Shown: positions 1-6,402, numbered from the stretch's first letter. The stretch: DNA of 8,835 nucleotides from an uncultured Chthoniobacterales bacterium (GCA_955652855.1 CATPCN010000373.1:1-8835); one strand, 5' to 3'. Made by a program: numbers and translations. The notes: a model not told the origin generated them from the sequence alone.

Positions 1-133
1 ACGCAACTGCCCGCAGGGTAGTTGATTCCACCCTCTTTTCGTTCATGAGTGACCTCCAGGAGAGGCTGCGCTCTAGAACAGAATACCATAGAAATGTTTG
101 TTAAGTGAAGAGTATTGGGGCTAGGCGGTCCCG

Positions 134-1114
134 ATGAAACACGGCGATGCCTTCAATCCGCGCTTTGAGGCTTGTGGTTTCCATCCCGAGGAGATTGTCT
201 CCAGGAGGCGGGACCTGACCGACGGCCAGAAGTGGCTGTATGACCGGCTCGTGCGTTGGGCTCGAAGTTCGGACGGCGAACGGGCAAATGAGCACGCCGG
301 CGAGGTCTGGCGTTCCCAGGAGAACCTCGCCTTCGAACTGGGCAAGTCTGCGAAGCAGATTGGACGGGACCTCGCGAAGCTTGAATCCGAGGATCTTCTT
401 GGGCATAGAAAGCGCGACGGACGAAAGTCAAACACTTACTTCTTCCGGTTCCATACCGATTTTGAACAGACGTCCACGTCCCCTCAACCGAGTCTGGCAA
501 TACCGATTGAACAGACGCCGATGTCCGTTCAAAGGCAGGTGACGGAAACCCCGGGTTCCGATTTGAACGGACATCTACGTCCAGTCAGGTCGCATTTGAA
601 CGGACATCCACGTCCACCAAATCAGAAAGACCTTAATCAGCAATCACACACTCACCAGGAATCCGGACAGTTTGAGAAACTGGCGAAGCTCAGAACTGTG
701 CCAACGGAGATAGCGCGCGATAGCTGCAAGAACCACGCGAAGCACGGAAGCGGAAGCGAGAACGGGTTTTCGATAAGTGGCTGGGAAAGTCCCGAGGAGT
801 TCGAGATCTGGTGGATGCAGCTCGTATGCAAGCACCCGAACAAGAACCGGAATGGAGCTGCCAAAACACTGGCGACCAAGCTAGTCCGGAACGGCACTCT
901 TACCCGCACCGAGTTCGAAAAGGGCTACGCTGCTCTGACGAATTCCGACCGCTGGCGGGAACAGAACGGGAGGTTCGTACCCAACCTCTGGCAGTTGCTC
1001 GACGATCGCCTCTGGAAGCATGCTTCTGCCAGCACTGATCTGGTACCAATCCCGGCGGGAAGTGAAACATACGAGGGAGCCGAAGACTATCTGAGAAGAC
1101 AAGGAATCCAATGA
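134..1114 (+). CDS. Winged-helix phage/plasmid-type replication initiator carrying its own origin repeats
   Basis: 326 aa. Residues 25-105 look like a winged helix: LTDGQKWLYDRLVRWA, then SQENLAFELGKSAKQIGRDL as the likely helix-turn-helix, and a wing ending NTYFFRFH. Residues 108-178 are a Gln/Thr/Pro/Asn-rich linker whose DNA holds four iterons. Residues 219-297 form a second region ending in WREQNGRFVPNLWQLLDDRLWKH-like sequence, which resembles the C-terminal 'FxPxxxxWLxxxxW' region of phage replisome organisers. An in-frame TAG at 122-124 makes ATG 134 the first possible start; the ribosome site is weak (GGCGG). Its stop overlaps the DnaB start (ATGA, 1111-1114), implying translational coupling. 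By analogy with lambda O, the N-terminus would bind the iterons and the C-terminus would recruit the helicase. The fold and role are inferred from motifs; a plain HTH regulator is the alternative. Confidence 0.8.
   Translation: MKHGDAFNPRFEACGFHPEEIVSRRRDLTDGQKWLYDRLVRWARSSDGERANEHAGEVWRSQENLAFELGKSAKQIGRDLAKLESEDLLGHRKRDGRKSNTYFFRFHTDFEQTSTSPQPSLAIPIEQTPMSVQRQVTETPGSDLNGHLRPVRSHLNGHPRPPNQKDLNQQSHTHQESGQFEKLAKLRTVPTEIARDSCKNHAKHGSGSENGFSISGWESPEEFEIWWMQLVCKHPNKNRNGAAKTLATKLVRNGTLTRTEFEKGYAALTNSDRWREQNGRFVPNLWQLLDDRLWKHASASTDLVPIPAGSETYEGAEDYLRRQGIQ
462..615 (+). repeat. Four 20-bp origin iterons inside the initiator gene
   Basis: Copies start at 462, 507, 563 and 596, with consensus TTGAACRGACRYCBAYGTCC. 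Copies 3 and 4 differ at one base, and copies 1 and 4 at two. The last 14 bases of copies 3 and 4 form an imperfect palindrome (GGAC.T..A.GTCC). Start-to-start distances are 45, 56 and 33 bp. Copies 1-2 sit in one codon phase (EQTSTS, EQTPMS) and copies 3-4 in another (NGHLRP, NGHPRP), so the DNA, not the peptide, is repeated. Copy 2 continues at 523-533 into an inverted copy of the TTTGAACGGAC half. Confidence 0.88.
462..655. other. Putative replication origin (iterons plus AT-rich unwinding region)
   Basis: The four iterons are followed directly by an AT-richer stretch: 616-650 is 22 of 35 A/T, in a region otherwise near 43% A/T. Iterons next to an AT-rich segment, inside the initiator gene and upstream of a helicase gene, is the known arrangement of the lambda origin. 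Here the encoded helicase is a DnaB itself rather than a loader. Origin function is inferred from this architecture. Confidence 0.7.
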
Positions 1115-2628
1115 AATCTACAACCGATGTACTCGTGGAAAAAGGCCTCCCGGCCGCGATTGAAACCGAAAAGCTGATCCTGGGAGCGATGCTCAATGGT
1201 CAGTCGTCTGCAAACGTAATTGGCGCGCTACAAGGCACCGATTTCAGTTTAGAAAAACACCGGCGCATTTTCGAGGCGATGACACACCTCGAACAAGCAG
1301 GCTCGGCCATCGACCGAGTGACCGTTGCCAATGAACTGCGCCGCCGTGAGCAGCTCGAATCTGTTGACGGAATTACATACCTCGTATCGCTGGATGAGGG
1401 AATGCCAGAAGTGGCCAACCTGGACGCTTACGTGTCTATCGTTCACGATAAGTCGATTCTCCGTCGCACGATCTTGGGAATGCAGTCGATCATTGACGAA
1501 TGTCTTTTGGCAGCAGATCCCACACATGAAATCCTCGAACGAGCCGAGCGTGCCTTGGCGGCCGTCGGATCGGAATTGCCTGCAGTGAGCTTCCGGACCT
1601 TGAAGGAGGTTCTTGAGCGCGCCGGCGGATTAGCAGCGATCGTCAACCCTGCCAAGGGAAATTGTGTTGCGACGCCTTGGTCACTCCTCAACCGGTTGCT
1701 AGGAGCTGGCGGATTGATGGCGGGACAAATGATTGTGATTGGGGCGCGGCCATCAATGGGCAAGACTGCGATGGCCTGTCAAATCGCCGATTTCGCGGCG
1801 ACCGAAGGCGTCGGTGTGGCTTTCTTTACGCTTGAGATGCCGGACCAAGCAATTCTGCTTCGTATGGCAGCCGCACGAGCGGAAGTAGACAGCTTGAAAG
1901 TTACCCAGAGGCCTGCGAGCGATGCGGAGCGACACGCACTCGCTCGTGCTTTCACTGATCTGACAGATGTTCAAAGCAGGCTGTGGATCGACGATACAAC
2001 CGGCTGCACAGTACCCGCAATGCGCCGCGCGCTACGGAAGCTTACCGCAAGGAACAATATTGGACTGGTTGTGATCGATTATCTGCAGCTTGTCGAGACT
2101 TGCGGGAGGAACGGGCGCAACCGCTATGAGCAAATCAGTGAAATCTCACGTGGCATAAAGCGTCTAGCCCGCGAATTCAACATACCGGTAGTCGTGCTCG
2201 CACAGCGAAAGCGTGAAAGTGAGAAAGAGGCGCGCAAACCACGCCTTAGTGACCTCCGCGATTCGGGATCGATCGAGCAGGATGCAGATATTATCTTGAT
2301 GCCCTCTCTGCAAAGCGGACAGGACCAACAAGCTGATACCTGGGCGATCGATCTAATCATCGCCAAGCAACGAAACGGTCCGCGCTGCACGGTTCCTCTT
2401 GTGTTTCAAAAGCGCTATGCAAAATTCGTCGAAGGCGCGAAGGCGGCACAAGTTGCATCGCAAGACATCGGTAGCGGATTCCCGAGAGGCCCAGCGCATC
2501 GAAGTTTGGCCCATCGATCGGTTGGTAGAGTATCCTCGAAATCCTCGCAAGAACGATTCAGTGGTGGATCGCATGTGCGCTTCGATCAGAGAATTCGGCT
2601 TCAAAATTCCATGTCTGGTTCGAAGTGA
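1111..2628 (+). CDS. dnaB: Replicative DNA helicase, DnaB family
   Basis: 505 aa; ATP-driven hexameric 5'-3' helicase for the element's replication fork. The N-terminal domain (about 14-150) opens with the typical AAIETEKLILGAML. The RecA-type motor has Walker A GARPSMGKTA at 211-220, the TLEM motif at 240-243, Walker B VVIDYLQL at 320-327, LSDLRDSGSIEQDAD at 379-393 and the KQRNGP motif (419-424) near the C-terminus. The start overlaps the initiator stop (ATGA), with AAGGAA upstream as ribosome site. DnaB proteins normally end shortly after the segment equivalent to YAKFVEG (about 441). Here about 60 more Ser/Arg/Gly-rich residues follow, overlapping the methyltransferase in another frame, so the tail may come from a lost stop or small indel. 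The enzymatic core looks intact. It is a phage-type paralog more likely than the host's chromosomal copy, given its neighbours. Confidence 0.96.
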   Translation: MKSTTDVLVEKGLPAAIETEKLILGAMLNGQSSANVIGALQGTDFSLEKHRRIFEAMTHLEQAGSAIDRVTVANELRRREQLESVDGITYLVSLDEGMPEVANLDAYVSIVHDKSILRRTILGMQSIIDECLLAADPTHEILERAERALAAVGSELPAVSFRTLKEVLERAGGLAAIVNPAKGNCVATPWSLLNRLLGAGGLMAGQMIVIGARPSMGKTAMACQIADFAATEGVGVAFFTLEMPDQAILLRMAAARAEVDSLKVTQRPASDAERHALARAFTDLTDVQSRLWIDDTTGCTVPAMRRALRKLTARNNIGLVVIDYLQLVETCGRNGRNRYEQISEISRGIKRLAREFNIPVVVLAQRKRESEKEARKPRLSDLRDSGSIEQDADIILMPSLQSGQDQQADTWAIDLIIAKQRNGPRCTVPLVFQKRYAKFVEGAKAAQVASQDIGSGFPRGPAHRSLAHRSVGRVSSKSSQERFSGGSHVRFDQRIRLQNSMSGSK

Positions 2629-3776
2629 CGGCGAAGTGGTGGACGGTCACTTGCGACTCAAAGCCGCTCGCAAGCTGGGGATCACGGAGATTCCGGTGAT
2701 GCTGTGCGACGAGTGGTCTCCAGCACAGGTCAAGGCGTTTCGCCTGATGGTGAATCGTTCAGTAGCCTGGGCCGATTGGGACGAAGAACTCCTAGCTCTC
2801 GAGCTGTTGGAGATCCAGGAGTCGGATTTTGATCTCACTCTCACAGGATTTGATACGAAAGAAATCGACGACTTGTTGTTGCTCGACGACGAGGAGAAGG
2901 CGAATGCTACGCCGCCTCTCCCCCAATCTCCGGTAAGCCGGCTTGGTGACCTTTGGCTCCTCGGTCCGCACCGGGTGCTATGCGGAGACGCTTTAAGCGC
3001 GGAGGCGGTGGCGCGGTTGCTTGGCGAACGCAAGCCGCGGTTGATGGTTACAGATCCGCCGTACGGAATCGAGCTGGATTCGGAATGGCGTGATAGAGCG
3101 GAATTAAACCGACACGGGCCTGCAGCGCCGAGCTATATGAAAAACAGAACTGAAGGGCACACCGAGACTTCGATCTCCGGCGACACGAGAGCCGACTGGT
3201 CGGAAGCCTTCGAGTTGGTGCCAAGCCTCGAGGTGGCTTACGTATGGCACGCTTCGAAATTCACGCGCGAAGTCCTGGACGGACTGTTGCGTATTGGGTT
3301 CATTCATCACCAGCAGGTGATTTGGAATAAAAGGAGGACGGTTCTGACGAAGAACCCACTACTGGTTTCAGCATGAGCCTTGCTGGTACGTCAGAAAAAA
3401 GAATGCTCCGTGGTTCGGAAAACCCGGCGAGAATTCGACAAGCTGGGAATCTCCTTCTCCAAAATTCATAATTGGTGGATCGGACGAAGAGAAGTTCGAT
3501 CACCCGACGCAAAAGCCTGTAGAGTTAATGCGGCGCCCAATCCTGAACCATCTTCGTCGAGGGGAACTGGTATTCGATCCGTTCCTGGGTTCCGGCACAA
3601 CGCTCGCTGCAGCAGAATTGACCGAGCGAATCTGCTTTGGAAGGGAACAGGATCCGAAGTACGTTGACGTGATCGTTCAACGCTGGCAGTCTCTCACCAA
3701 CAAGACCGCCACGCTCGACGGCGACCGCCGGACTTTCGATGAGATCGCGCCGGAGCGTCGTCAGGTATCGGCATGA
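2417..3776 (+). pseudogene. ParB-domain/DNA methyltransferase fusion (beta-class N4/N6), frameshifted near 3350
   Basis: Would modify adenine N6 or cytosine N4. From ATG 2417 the first half has a ParB-like domain (IEVWPIDRLVEYPRNPRKND, then VDGHLRLKAARKLG) and the catalytic TDPPYG (motif IV) at 3050-3067. It stops at TGA 3374-3376, after reading through the break. The second half continues in the next frame from about 3351 (THYWFQHEPCWYVRKKNAPW, HPTQKPVELMRRPI, then the AdoMet-binding FDPFLGSGTT) to TGA 3776. One extra base near 3349-3352 (ACGAAGAACC in place of ACGAGAACC) explains the shift. Motif IV before motif I marks the beta class. The restored protein is about 450 aa, normal for this fusion, which is common as an orphan enzyme in phages. 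TTG 2399 and TTG 2453 are other possible starts. Split this way, neither half holds both catalytic and AdoMet motifs. A read error is the alternative. Confidence 0.9.
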
Positions 3777-3809
3777 ATCTCTACAGCGTGGTGAATACTC
3801 CAGAACGAG

Positions 3810-3838
3810 AAACGCCGCCAAGCGAGTGCCCAGCGGCG
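3810..3838 (-). terminator. Hairpin terminator for the first DUF3489 gene
   Basis: CGCCGC and GCGGCG arms (3813-3818 and 3833-3838) lie just past the DUF3489 stop. On the minus strand the stem is followed by GTTTCTCGTTCTG, a moderately T-rich tail. The GAGAAACGCCGCC block (3807-3819) recurs at the second DUF3489 gene's terminator. Confidence 0.5.
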
Positions 3839-3862
3839 CGAAAAGCGCGGAAAGCCGAATGG

Positions 3863-4209
3863 TTAGTTTTCGACGGAGTAGATGCGACCTCCGTCCTCGC
3901 CCTTGACGGACGTCACGGTCAGCCCCATCTTTTTGCCTACGGTGCCAGAAAGAAAGCCGCGGACCGAATGCGGCTGCCAACCGGTGGCTTTCATCAGCTC
4001 CTTGGCGGTTACCCCGCCCGGGCGGTTGAGCAAAGCCAGGACCTTGGCGGTCTTGCTGGCGCTTTCTTCGGGAGGTTGGCCTTCTTGGGCGACTTGCTCT
4101 TGGCGGGCGCAACGTTGGCGGGACGTGGCGCACGTTTGGCCTTCTTGTTGGCTTTGGCCGGCTCACCCGTGGCTGGTGCCGGGGCGGCGGCGATTTCATC
4201 TATCATCAT
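3863..4209 (-). pseudogene. DUF3489-family small basic DNA-binding protein, frameshifted
   Basis: From ATG 4209 (second ATG 4206) with ribosome site AAAGGAG, the first frame gives an Ala/Lys/Pro-rich tail ([20 protein letters not shown]) and runs out of sense near 4085. The rest continues in the -1 frame as [20 protein letters not shown], then [20 protein letters not shown], ending GGRIYSVEN at TAA 3863-3865. This is the winged-helix DUF3489 domain. One missing base near 4078-4086 (AAGAAAGCGCC) explains the break; the total length of 347 is one short of a codon multiple. It is a paralog of the intact gene at 6461-6796, sharing ATGWQ.H.VRGF. The family has no established function; a lysine-rich tail plus winged helix suggests DNA binding. 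No classic slippery heptamer was seen, so decay or a read error is more likely than programmed frameshifting. Confidence 0.85.
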
Positions 4210-4227
4210 TTGCTTTCTCCTTTATTG

Positions 4228-4272
4228 GCGGTAGATACCGCAGTCACGACATGGATCACTCGGGTGCACCCG
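4228..4272 (-). promoter_or_regulatory. Leader of the first DUF3489 gene with two palindromes
   Basis: Upstream of the ribosome site lie a small hairpin GCGGTAGATACCGC (4228-4241), a GTC..GAC motif and the perfect 12-bp palindrome CGGGTGCACCCG (4261-4272). The 11-mer ATCACTCGGGT (4255-4265) recurs exactly before the second DUF3489 gene (6836-6846). This suggests a shared promoter or operator, but I could not identify -35/-10 boxes with confidence. Confidence 0.4.
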
Positions 4273-4340
4273 GAAAGCAAAGCAATTCTGCTCCAAATCG
4301 ACAATGGCGAAAGGATCGGAGAGAGCCTTGGCGCTGCCAG

Positions 4341-4370
4341 CAGATAGGCGCAGATGAGCGCAGATGGCAG
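4341..4370 (+). repeat. Three 10-bp direct repeats over the start of the HTH gene
   Basis: CAGATAGGCG, CAGATGAGCG and CAGATGGCAG are contiguous with an exact 10-bp period, and the last contains the ATG at 4364. One-turn phasing would suit an operator. Alternatively it is a remnant of the CGCAGAT-type 10-bp-period intergenic repeats found in various bacterial genomes. Confidence 0.55.
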
Positions 4371-4753
4371 GACATGGCGAAAAGCTCAGTCGCAAGAAAG
4401 AGCAGGCTATAGCCGCGCTCTTGTCCCAGCGCGGAATCGAAGAAGCTGCCCGCTCGGTGGGAATCGGGGGAACCACACTGCGCCGCTGGCTGCGGTTACC
4501 GGAATTCCATGAGGAGTATTTGCAGGCCCGTCGCGACGTAGTCAATCAAGTCAACGCCCGCATGCAGCAAAACTCGGGAGCTGCCGCATCGGTGCTGTTG
4601 AAGTTAATGGCGGATCCGAGCACACCGGCGTCGGTGCGCGCGCGGACAGCGGAGTGCATTCTGGAGCGCTCCGCAAAGTCGTTGGCGGAGGAGAACATTG
4701 AAGTCCGTCTCTCCAAGCTGGAGCAGGCCGGGGAATCGAAGACGCGGAAATGA
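4364..4753 (+). CDS. Helix-turn-helix protein resembling phage terminase small subunits
   Basis: 129 aa. LSRKKEQAIAALLSQRGIEE followed by AARSVGIGGTTLRRWLRLPE (about residues 9-48) is a transposase/terminase-like helix-turn-helix. Next come an Arg/Gln-rich helix (EEYLQARRDVVNQVNARMQQ), a helical hairpin (LLKLMADPSTPASVRARTAE), and a C-terminal coiled-coil-like segment ending VRLSKLEQAGE. In phages, proteins like this recognise packaging sites and sit next to the large terminase; no large subunit is visible here. It could equally be a stand-alone DNA-binding protein of a mobile element. ATG 4364 lies inside a 10-bp repeat and has a poor ribosome site. It starts the plus-strand cargo cluster, 18 bp before the next gene. 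Confidence 0.7.
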   Translation: MAGHGEKLSRKKEQAIAALLSQRGIEEAARSVGIGGTTLRRWLRLPEFHEEYLQARRDVVNQVNARMQQNSGAAASVLLKLMADPSTPASVRARTAECILERSAKSLAEENIEVRLSKLEQAGESKTRK

Positions 4754-4771
4754 CGTGAGGAGGAACAGCGG

Positions 4772-4957
4772 ATGAATCTAGCGAGGCGCGTGTCGAAGCT
4801 TGAAAGGGTTCACGCTGCAACTCACCCTCGGCGAGTAATAGTGAGATATGAGGGACCTGGCGCAGAGAAGTTCCCCCAACCGAAAGAAGAACCGGATGAA
4901 AATACGGAGGTCATCGTCGTGCAGTACGTCTCGGCAAAAGATGGTCGGCCAGCATGA
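4772..4957 (+). CDS. Small hypothetical protein with N-terminal RxxxLE motif (copy 1 of 3)
   Basis: 61 aa, not recognised. It starts MNLARRVSKLERVHA, a short amphipathic helix, followed by a predicted strand-rich part (RRVIVRYEGPG, then TEVIVVQYVSAKDGRPA) with an acidic loop between. A strong ribosome site (GAGGAGG, 4757-4763) lies 8 bases before ATG 4772, supporting real translation. The N-terminus resembles the next two genes. The TGA at 4955-4957 overlaps an ATG at 4954. A different frame from about 4941 stays open to TGA 5036 and ends SIAEVLRRRRGKHVMS, so a single indel near 4945-4955 could have shortened an original protein of about 88 aa. That possibility is weak. Confidence 0.5.
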   Translation: MNLARRVSKLERVHAATHPRRVIVRYEGPGAEKFPQPKEEPDENTEVIVVQYVSAKDGRPA

Positions 4958-5022
4958 GGACCATCCAGGTCCGCGTTCGCCGCAATCGATTGCCGAAGTC
5001 TTGCGGCGCCGTCGGGGGAAGC

Positions 5023-5247
5023 ATGTCATGTCTTGAAGGGCGACTCCGAAAGCTCGAAGCGCAACTAATAGATCGCAGTGGCCTGGTGCCACACACCAAG
5101 CTATGGTGGGAATATTGGACAGCAAGAGTCGAAACCCTCTTGGCCGGAAAAAAGCTGGACAAGCCAGAGTTGATCCCCCTAGAGTTTATCGACGCCCTAC
5201 TAGCGGCTACGAGTCATGACCATGCGGACAATCACACGTCGGCTTGA
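5023..5247 (+). CDS. Small hypothetical protein with N-terminal RLRKLE motif (copy 2 of 3)
   Basis: 74 aa from ATG 5023, not recognised: MSCLEGRLRKLEAQL, then a Trp-rich helix (LWWEYWTARVETLLAGKKLD) and a Leu/Ala-rich end (PLEFIDALLAATSH). I chose 5023 because it puts the RLRKLE helix at the N-terminus, as in its two neighbours, and GGGGGAA lies just upstream. ATG 4954, overlapping the previous stop as ATGA, is the alternative and would add 23 Arg-rich residues that look unlike the family. It overlaps the following gene by 32 bases, suggesting coupled translation. Confidence 0.45.
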   Translation: MSCLEGRLRKLEAQLIDRSGLVPHTKLWWEYWTARVETLLAGKKLDKPELIPLEFIDALLAATSHDHADNHTSA

Positions 5248-5584
5248 ACAGCTTGAGGAGATACTCGCTCCCACCGTCGAAAAGGACGAGCAGTGGGGCT
5301 CGATGGCAGGCTTCCGCGACCTACTTCTGCGTCACGCGCAAGAGCAGGGCCAGCCGTTTGTTGCAGAACTCAAAGAGCAACTGGATTGGATGGGACCCAT
5401 TGGCCTTTGCCGCGAAGTGGTCCGAGACTACCTGGCAGGTCATGGGTACGAGCAAGAACCAAAGGAAAGCCTTGCGGAGACCACGGCACGGGCGCTGGGG
5501 ATCGATATGCAAGAGTTGAGATTTTGTATTCAGGAAGGTCGGTTGGGCCGGGACCTTGTGACACGGTTTCCACACGCCGAATAG
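5216..5584 (+). CDS. Hypothetical protein with N-terminal RRLEQLE motif (copy 3 of 3)
   Basis: 122 aa, not recognised. It begins MTMRTITRRLEQLEEILAP, again an amphipathic R/L/E helix like the two genes before it. The rest is helical and charged: SMAGFRDLLLRHAQEQGQPF, KEQLDWMGPIGLCREVVRDY, then LGIDMQELRFCIQEGRLGRD. There is no signal peptide, membrane segment or clear catalytic motif. ATG 5216 overlaps the previous gene by 32 bases; ATG 5222 is equally possible, and neither has a good ribosome site. Frame and codon use look genuine. It could bind a partner through the shared N-terminal helix, but the function is unknown. Confidence 0.6.
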   Translation: MTMRTITRRLEQLEEILAPTVEKDEQWGSMAGFRDLLLRHAQEQGQPFVAELKEQLDWMGPIGLCREVVRDYLAGHGYEQEPKESLAETTARALGIDMQELRFCIQEGRLGRDLVTRFPHAE

Positions 5585-5734
5585 CTACCGATAATGTACG
5601 ATAGCAGGCCGTTCCACCAGACCTCAATGAGAGGGTAAAGCAGGGGTTGTTTTACATGCCCATCGCCTTTCCATCGCATCTTTCTGCGTCCGGGCTATTG
5701 CGCTTTGGGCTGTTCGAGGTATCCTGCAAATGCC

Positions 5735-6064
5735 ATGACCGCCATACCCCGAGAAACACCGATCGGATCATCAAGAATGAAGCCCAAAACACTTCTCGAC
5801 AAGGCGCTGGCCGCACCGCGGCCAAGAACCCAAAAAATCGATTATGGGCCGGAACACGCCGAGCTAGCCCTAGCCTGGATCGATGGCCGAATCAGTCGTC
5901 AGCAAGTAAACGCGGCCCTGGGACAATCGCTAGAAAACACCAACGTCTATGCAATGCTTGGCAATCTGATCCTTGCCTGCACGCTGAAGGGCCTATTGAA
6001 GGTTGAGGCGGGTCCGGCGCTGCGAACCCAGAGAGAGCTTCGATCAGAATCTGAATCAGTGTAG
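5735..6064 (+). CDS. Hypothetical accessory protein
   Basis: 109 aa from ATG 5735, not recognised. The core from ATG 5777 reads MKPKTLLDKALAAPRPRTQK, then HAELALAWIDGRISRQQVNA and LENTNVYAMLGNLILACTLK. The middle (AWIDGRISRQQVNAALG) looks like a small helix-turn-helix, which would suit a regulator of an integrated element. Start choice is open: TTG 5705 is the longest, ATG 5735 has a distant GAGGT, and ATG 5777 best matches the folded core. It is separated from the gene before it by about 150 bases in which I see no promoter or gene. Confidence 0.5.
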   Translation: MTAIPRETPIGSSRMKPKTLLDKALAAPRPRTQKIDYGPEHAELALAWIDGRISRQQVNAALGQSLENTNVYAMLGNLILACTLKGLLKVEAGPALRTQRELRSESESV

Positions 6065-6096
6065 GCGCGGTCGCCAGGGGGTTTGGCCCGGGGCCT

Positions 6097-6300
6097 TTGG
6101 GCACTTTTCGGTACCTTTTCCGTGCAAAACCGTGCGTAATCTGCCGCTGTTCAACGTCCGCCACGGTGCCCCGTGTCGCGGGGAAGAAGACGCCACTGGG
6201 AGAACAATGGCTGCCCCTCTGCCGGGAACGCCACTGGGGGGCTTTCTTCCCCAACAAAGGGCATTTGCGGTCGAGTCTACCCGCGAACATTTTGGCCTGA
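6097..6300 (+). CDS. Possible small zinc-ribbon protein
   Basis: 67 aa in this frame from TTG 6097. Cysteines are spaced C-x2-C (CVIC, residues 13-16), and a later LCRERHWGAFFP segment supplies C46 and H50, giving a possible C2CH zinc site. The third codon positions are strongly G/C in this frame and clearly less so in the overlapping frame, which favours real coding. The start is uncertain because no ATG or good ribosome site is present, so the true N-terminus or an upstream frameshift is unclear. No family is recognised. It lies between the preceding hypothetical gene and the terminator of the convergent DUF3489 gene. Confidence 0.4.
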   Translation: MGTFRYLFRAKPCVICRCSTSATVPRVAGKKTPLGEQWLPLCRERHWGAFFPNKGHLRSSLPANILA

Positions 6301-6402
6301 AATGATTTGAATTGGGGGGGAACGCGGCCCTGCCAGTGACGTGACCGGTCCGTGACGGCACTTACTCGGGCGACCTGGGCCGGGAAGGCGCTACACAAGG
6401 AG

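Noticed and set aside
462..615. CRISPR-like array
   Set aside because: The repeats are 20 bp with unequal short gaps (25, 36 and 13 bp), imperfect, and inside a coding frame.
3331..3356. Programmed frameshift in the methyltransferase, prompted by an AAGGAGG just upstream
   Set aside because: AAGGAGG encodes the expected K-R-R, there is no zero-frame stop or slippery codon at the shift point as in prfB, and a one-base insertion is simpler.
3525..4199. Minus-strand open frame of 224 codons
   Set aside because: It is Arg/Pro-rich off-frame sequence covering the DUF3489 gene and the antisense of the methyltransferase. The recognisable domain is in another frame.
3773..4234. Open frame of 153 codons overlapping the methyltransferase stop (ATGA)
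   Set aside because: Most of it is antisense to the DUF3489 gene, and its Leu/Ala/Gly-rich sequence mirrors that gene's Lys/Ala codons.
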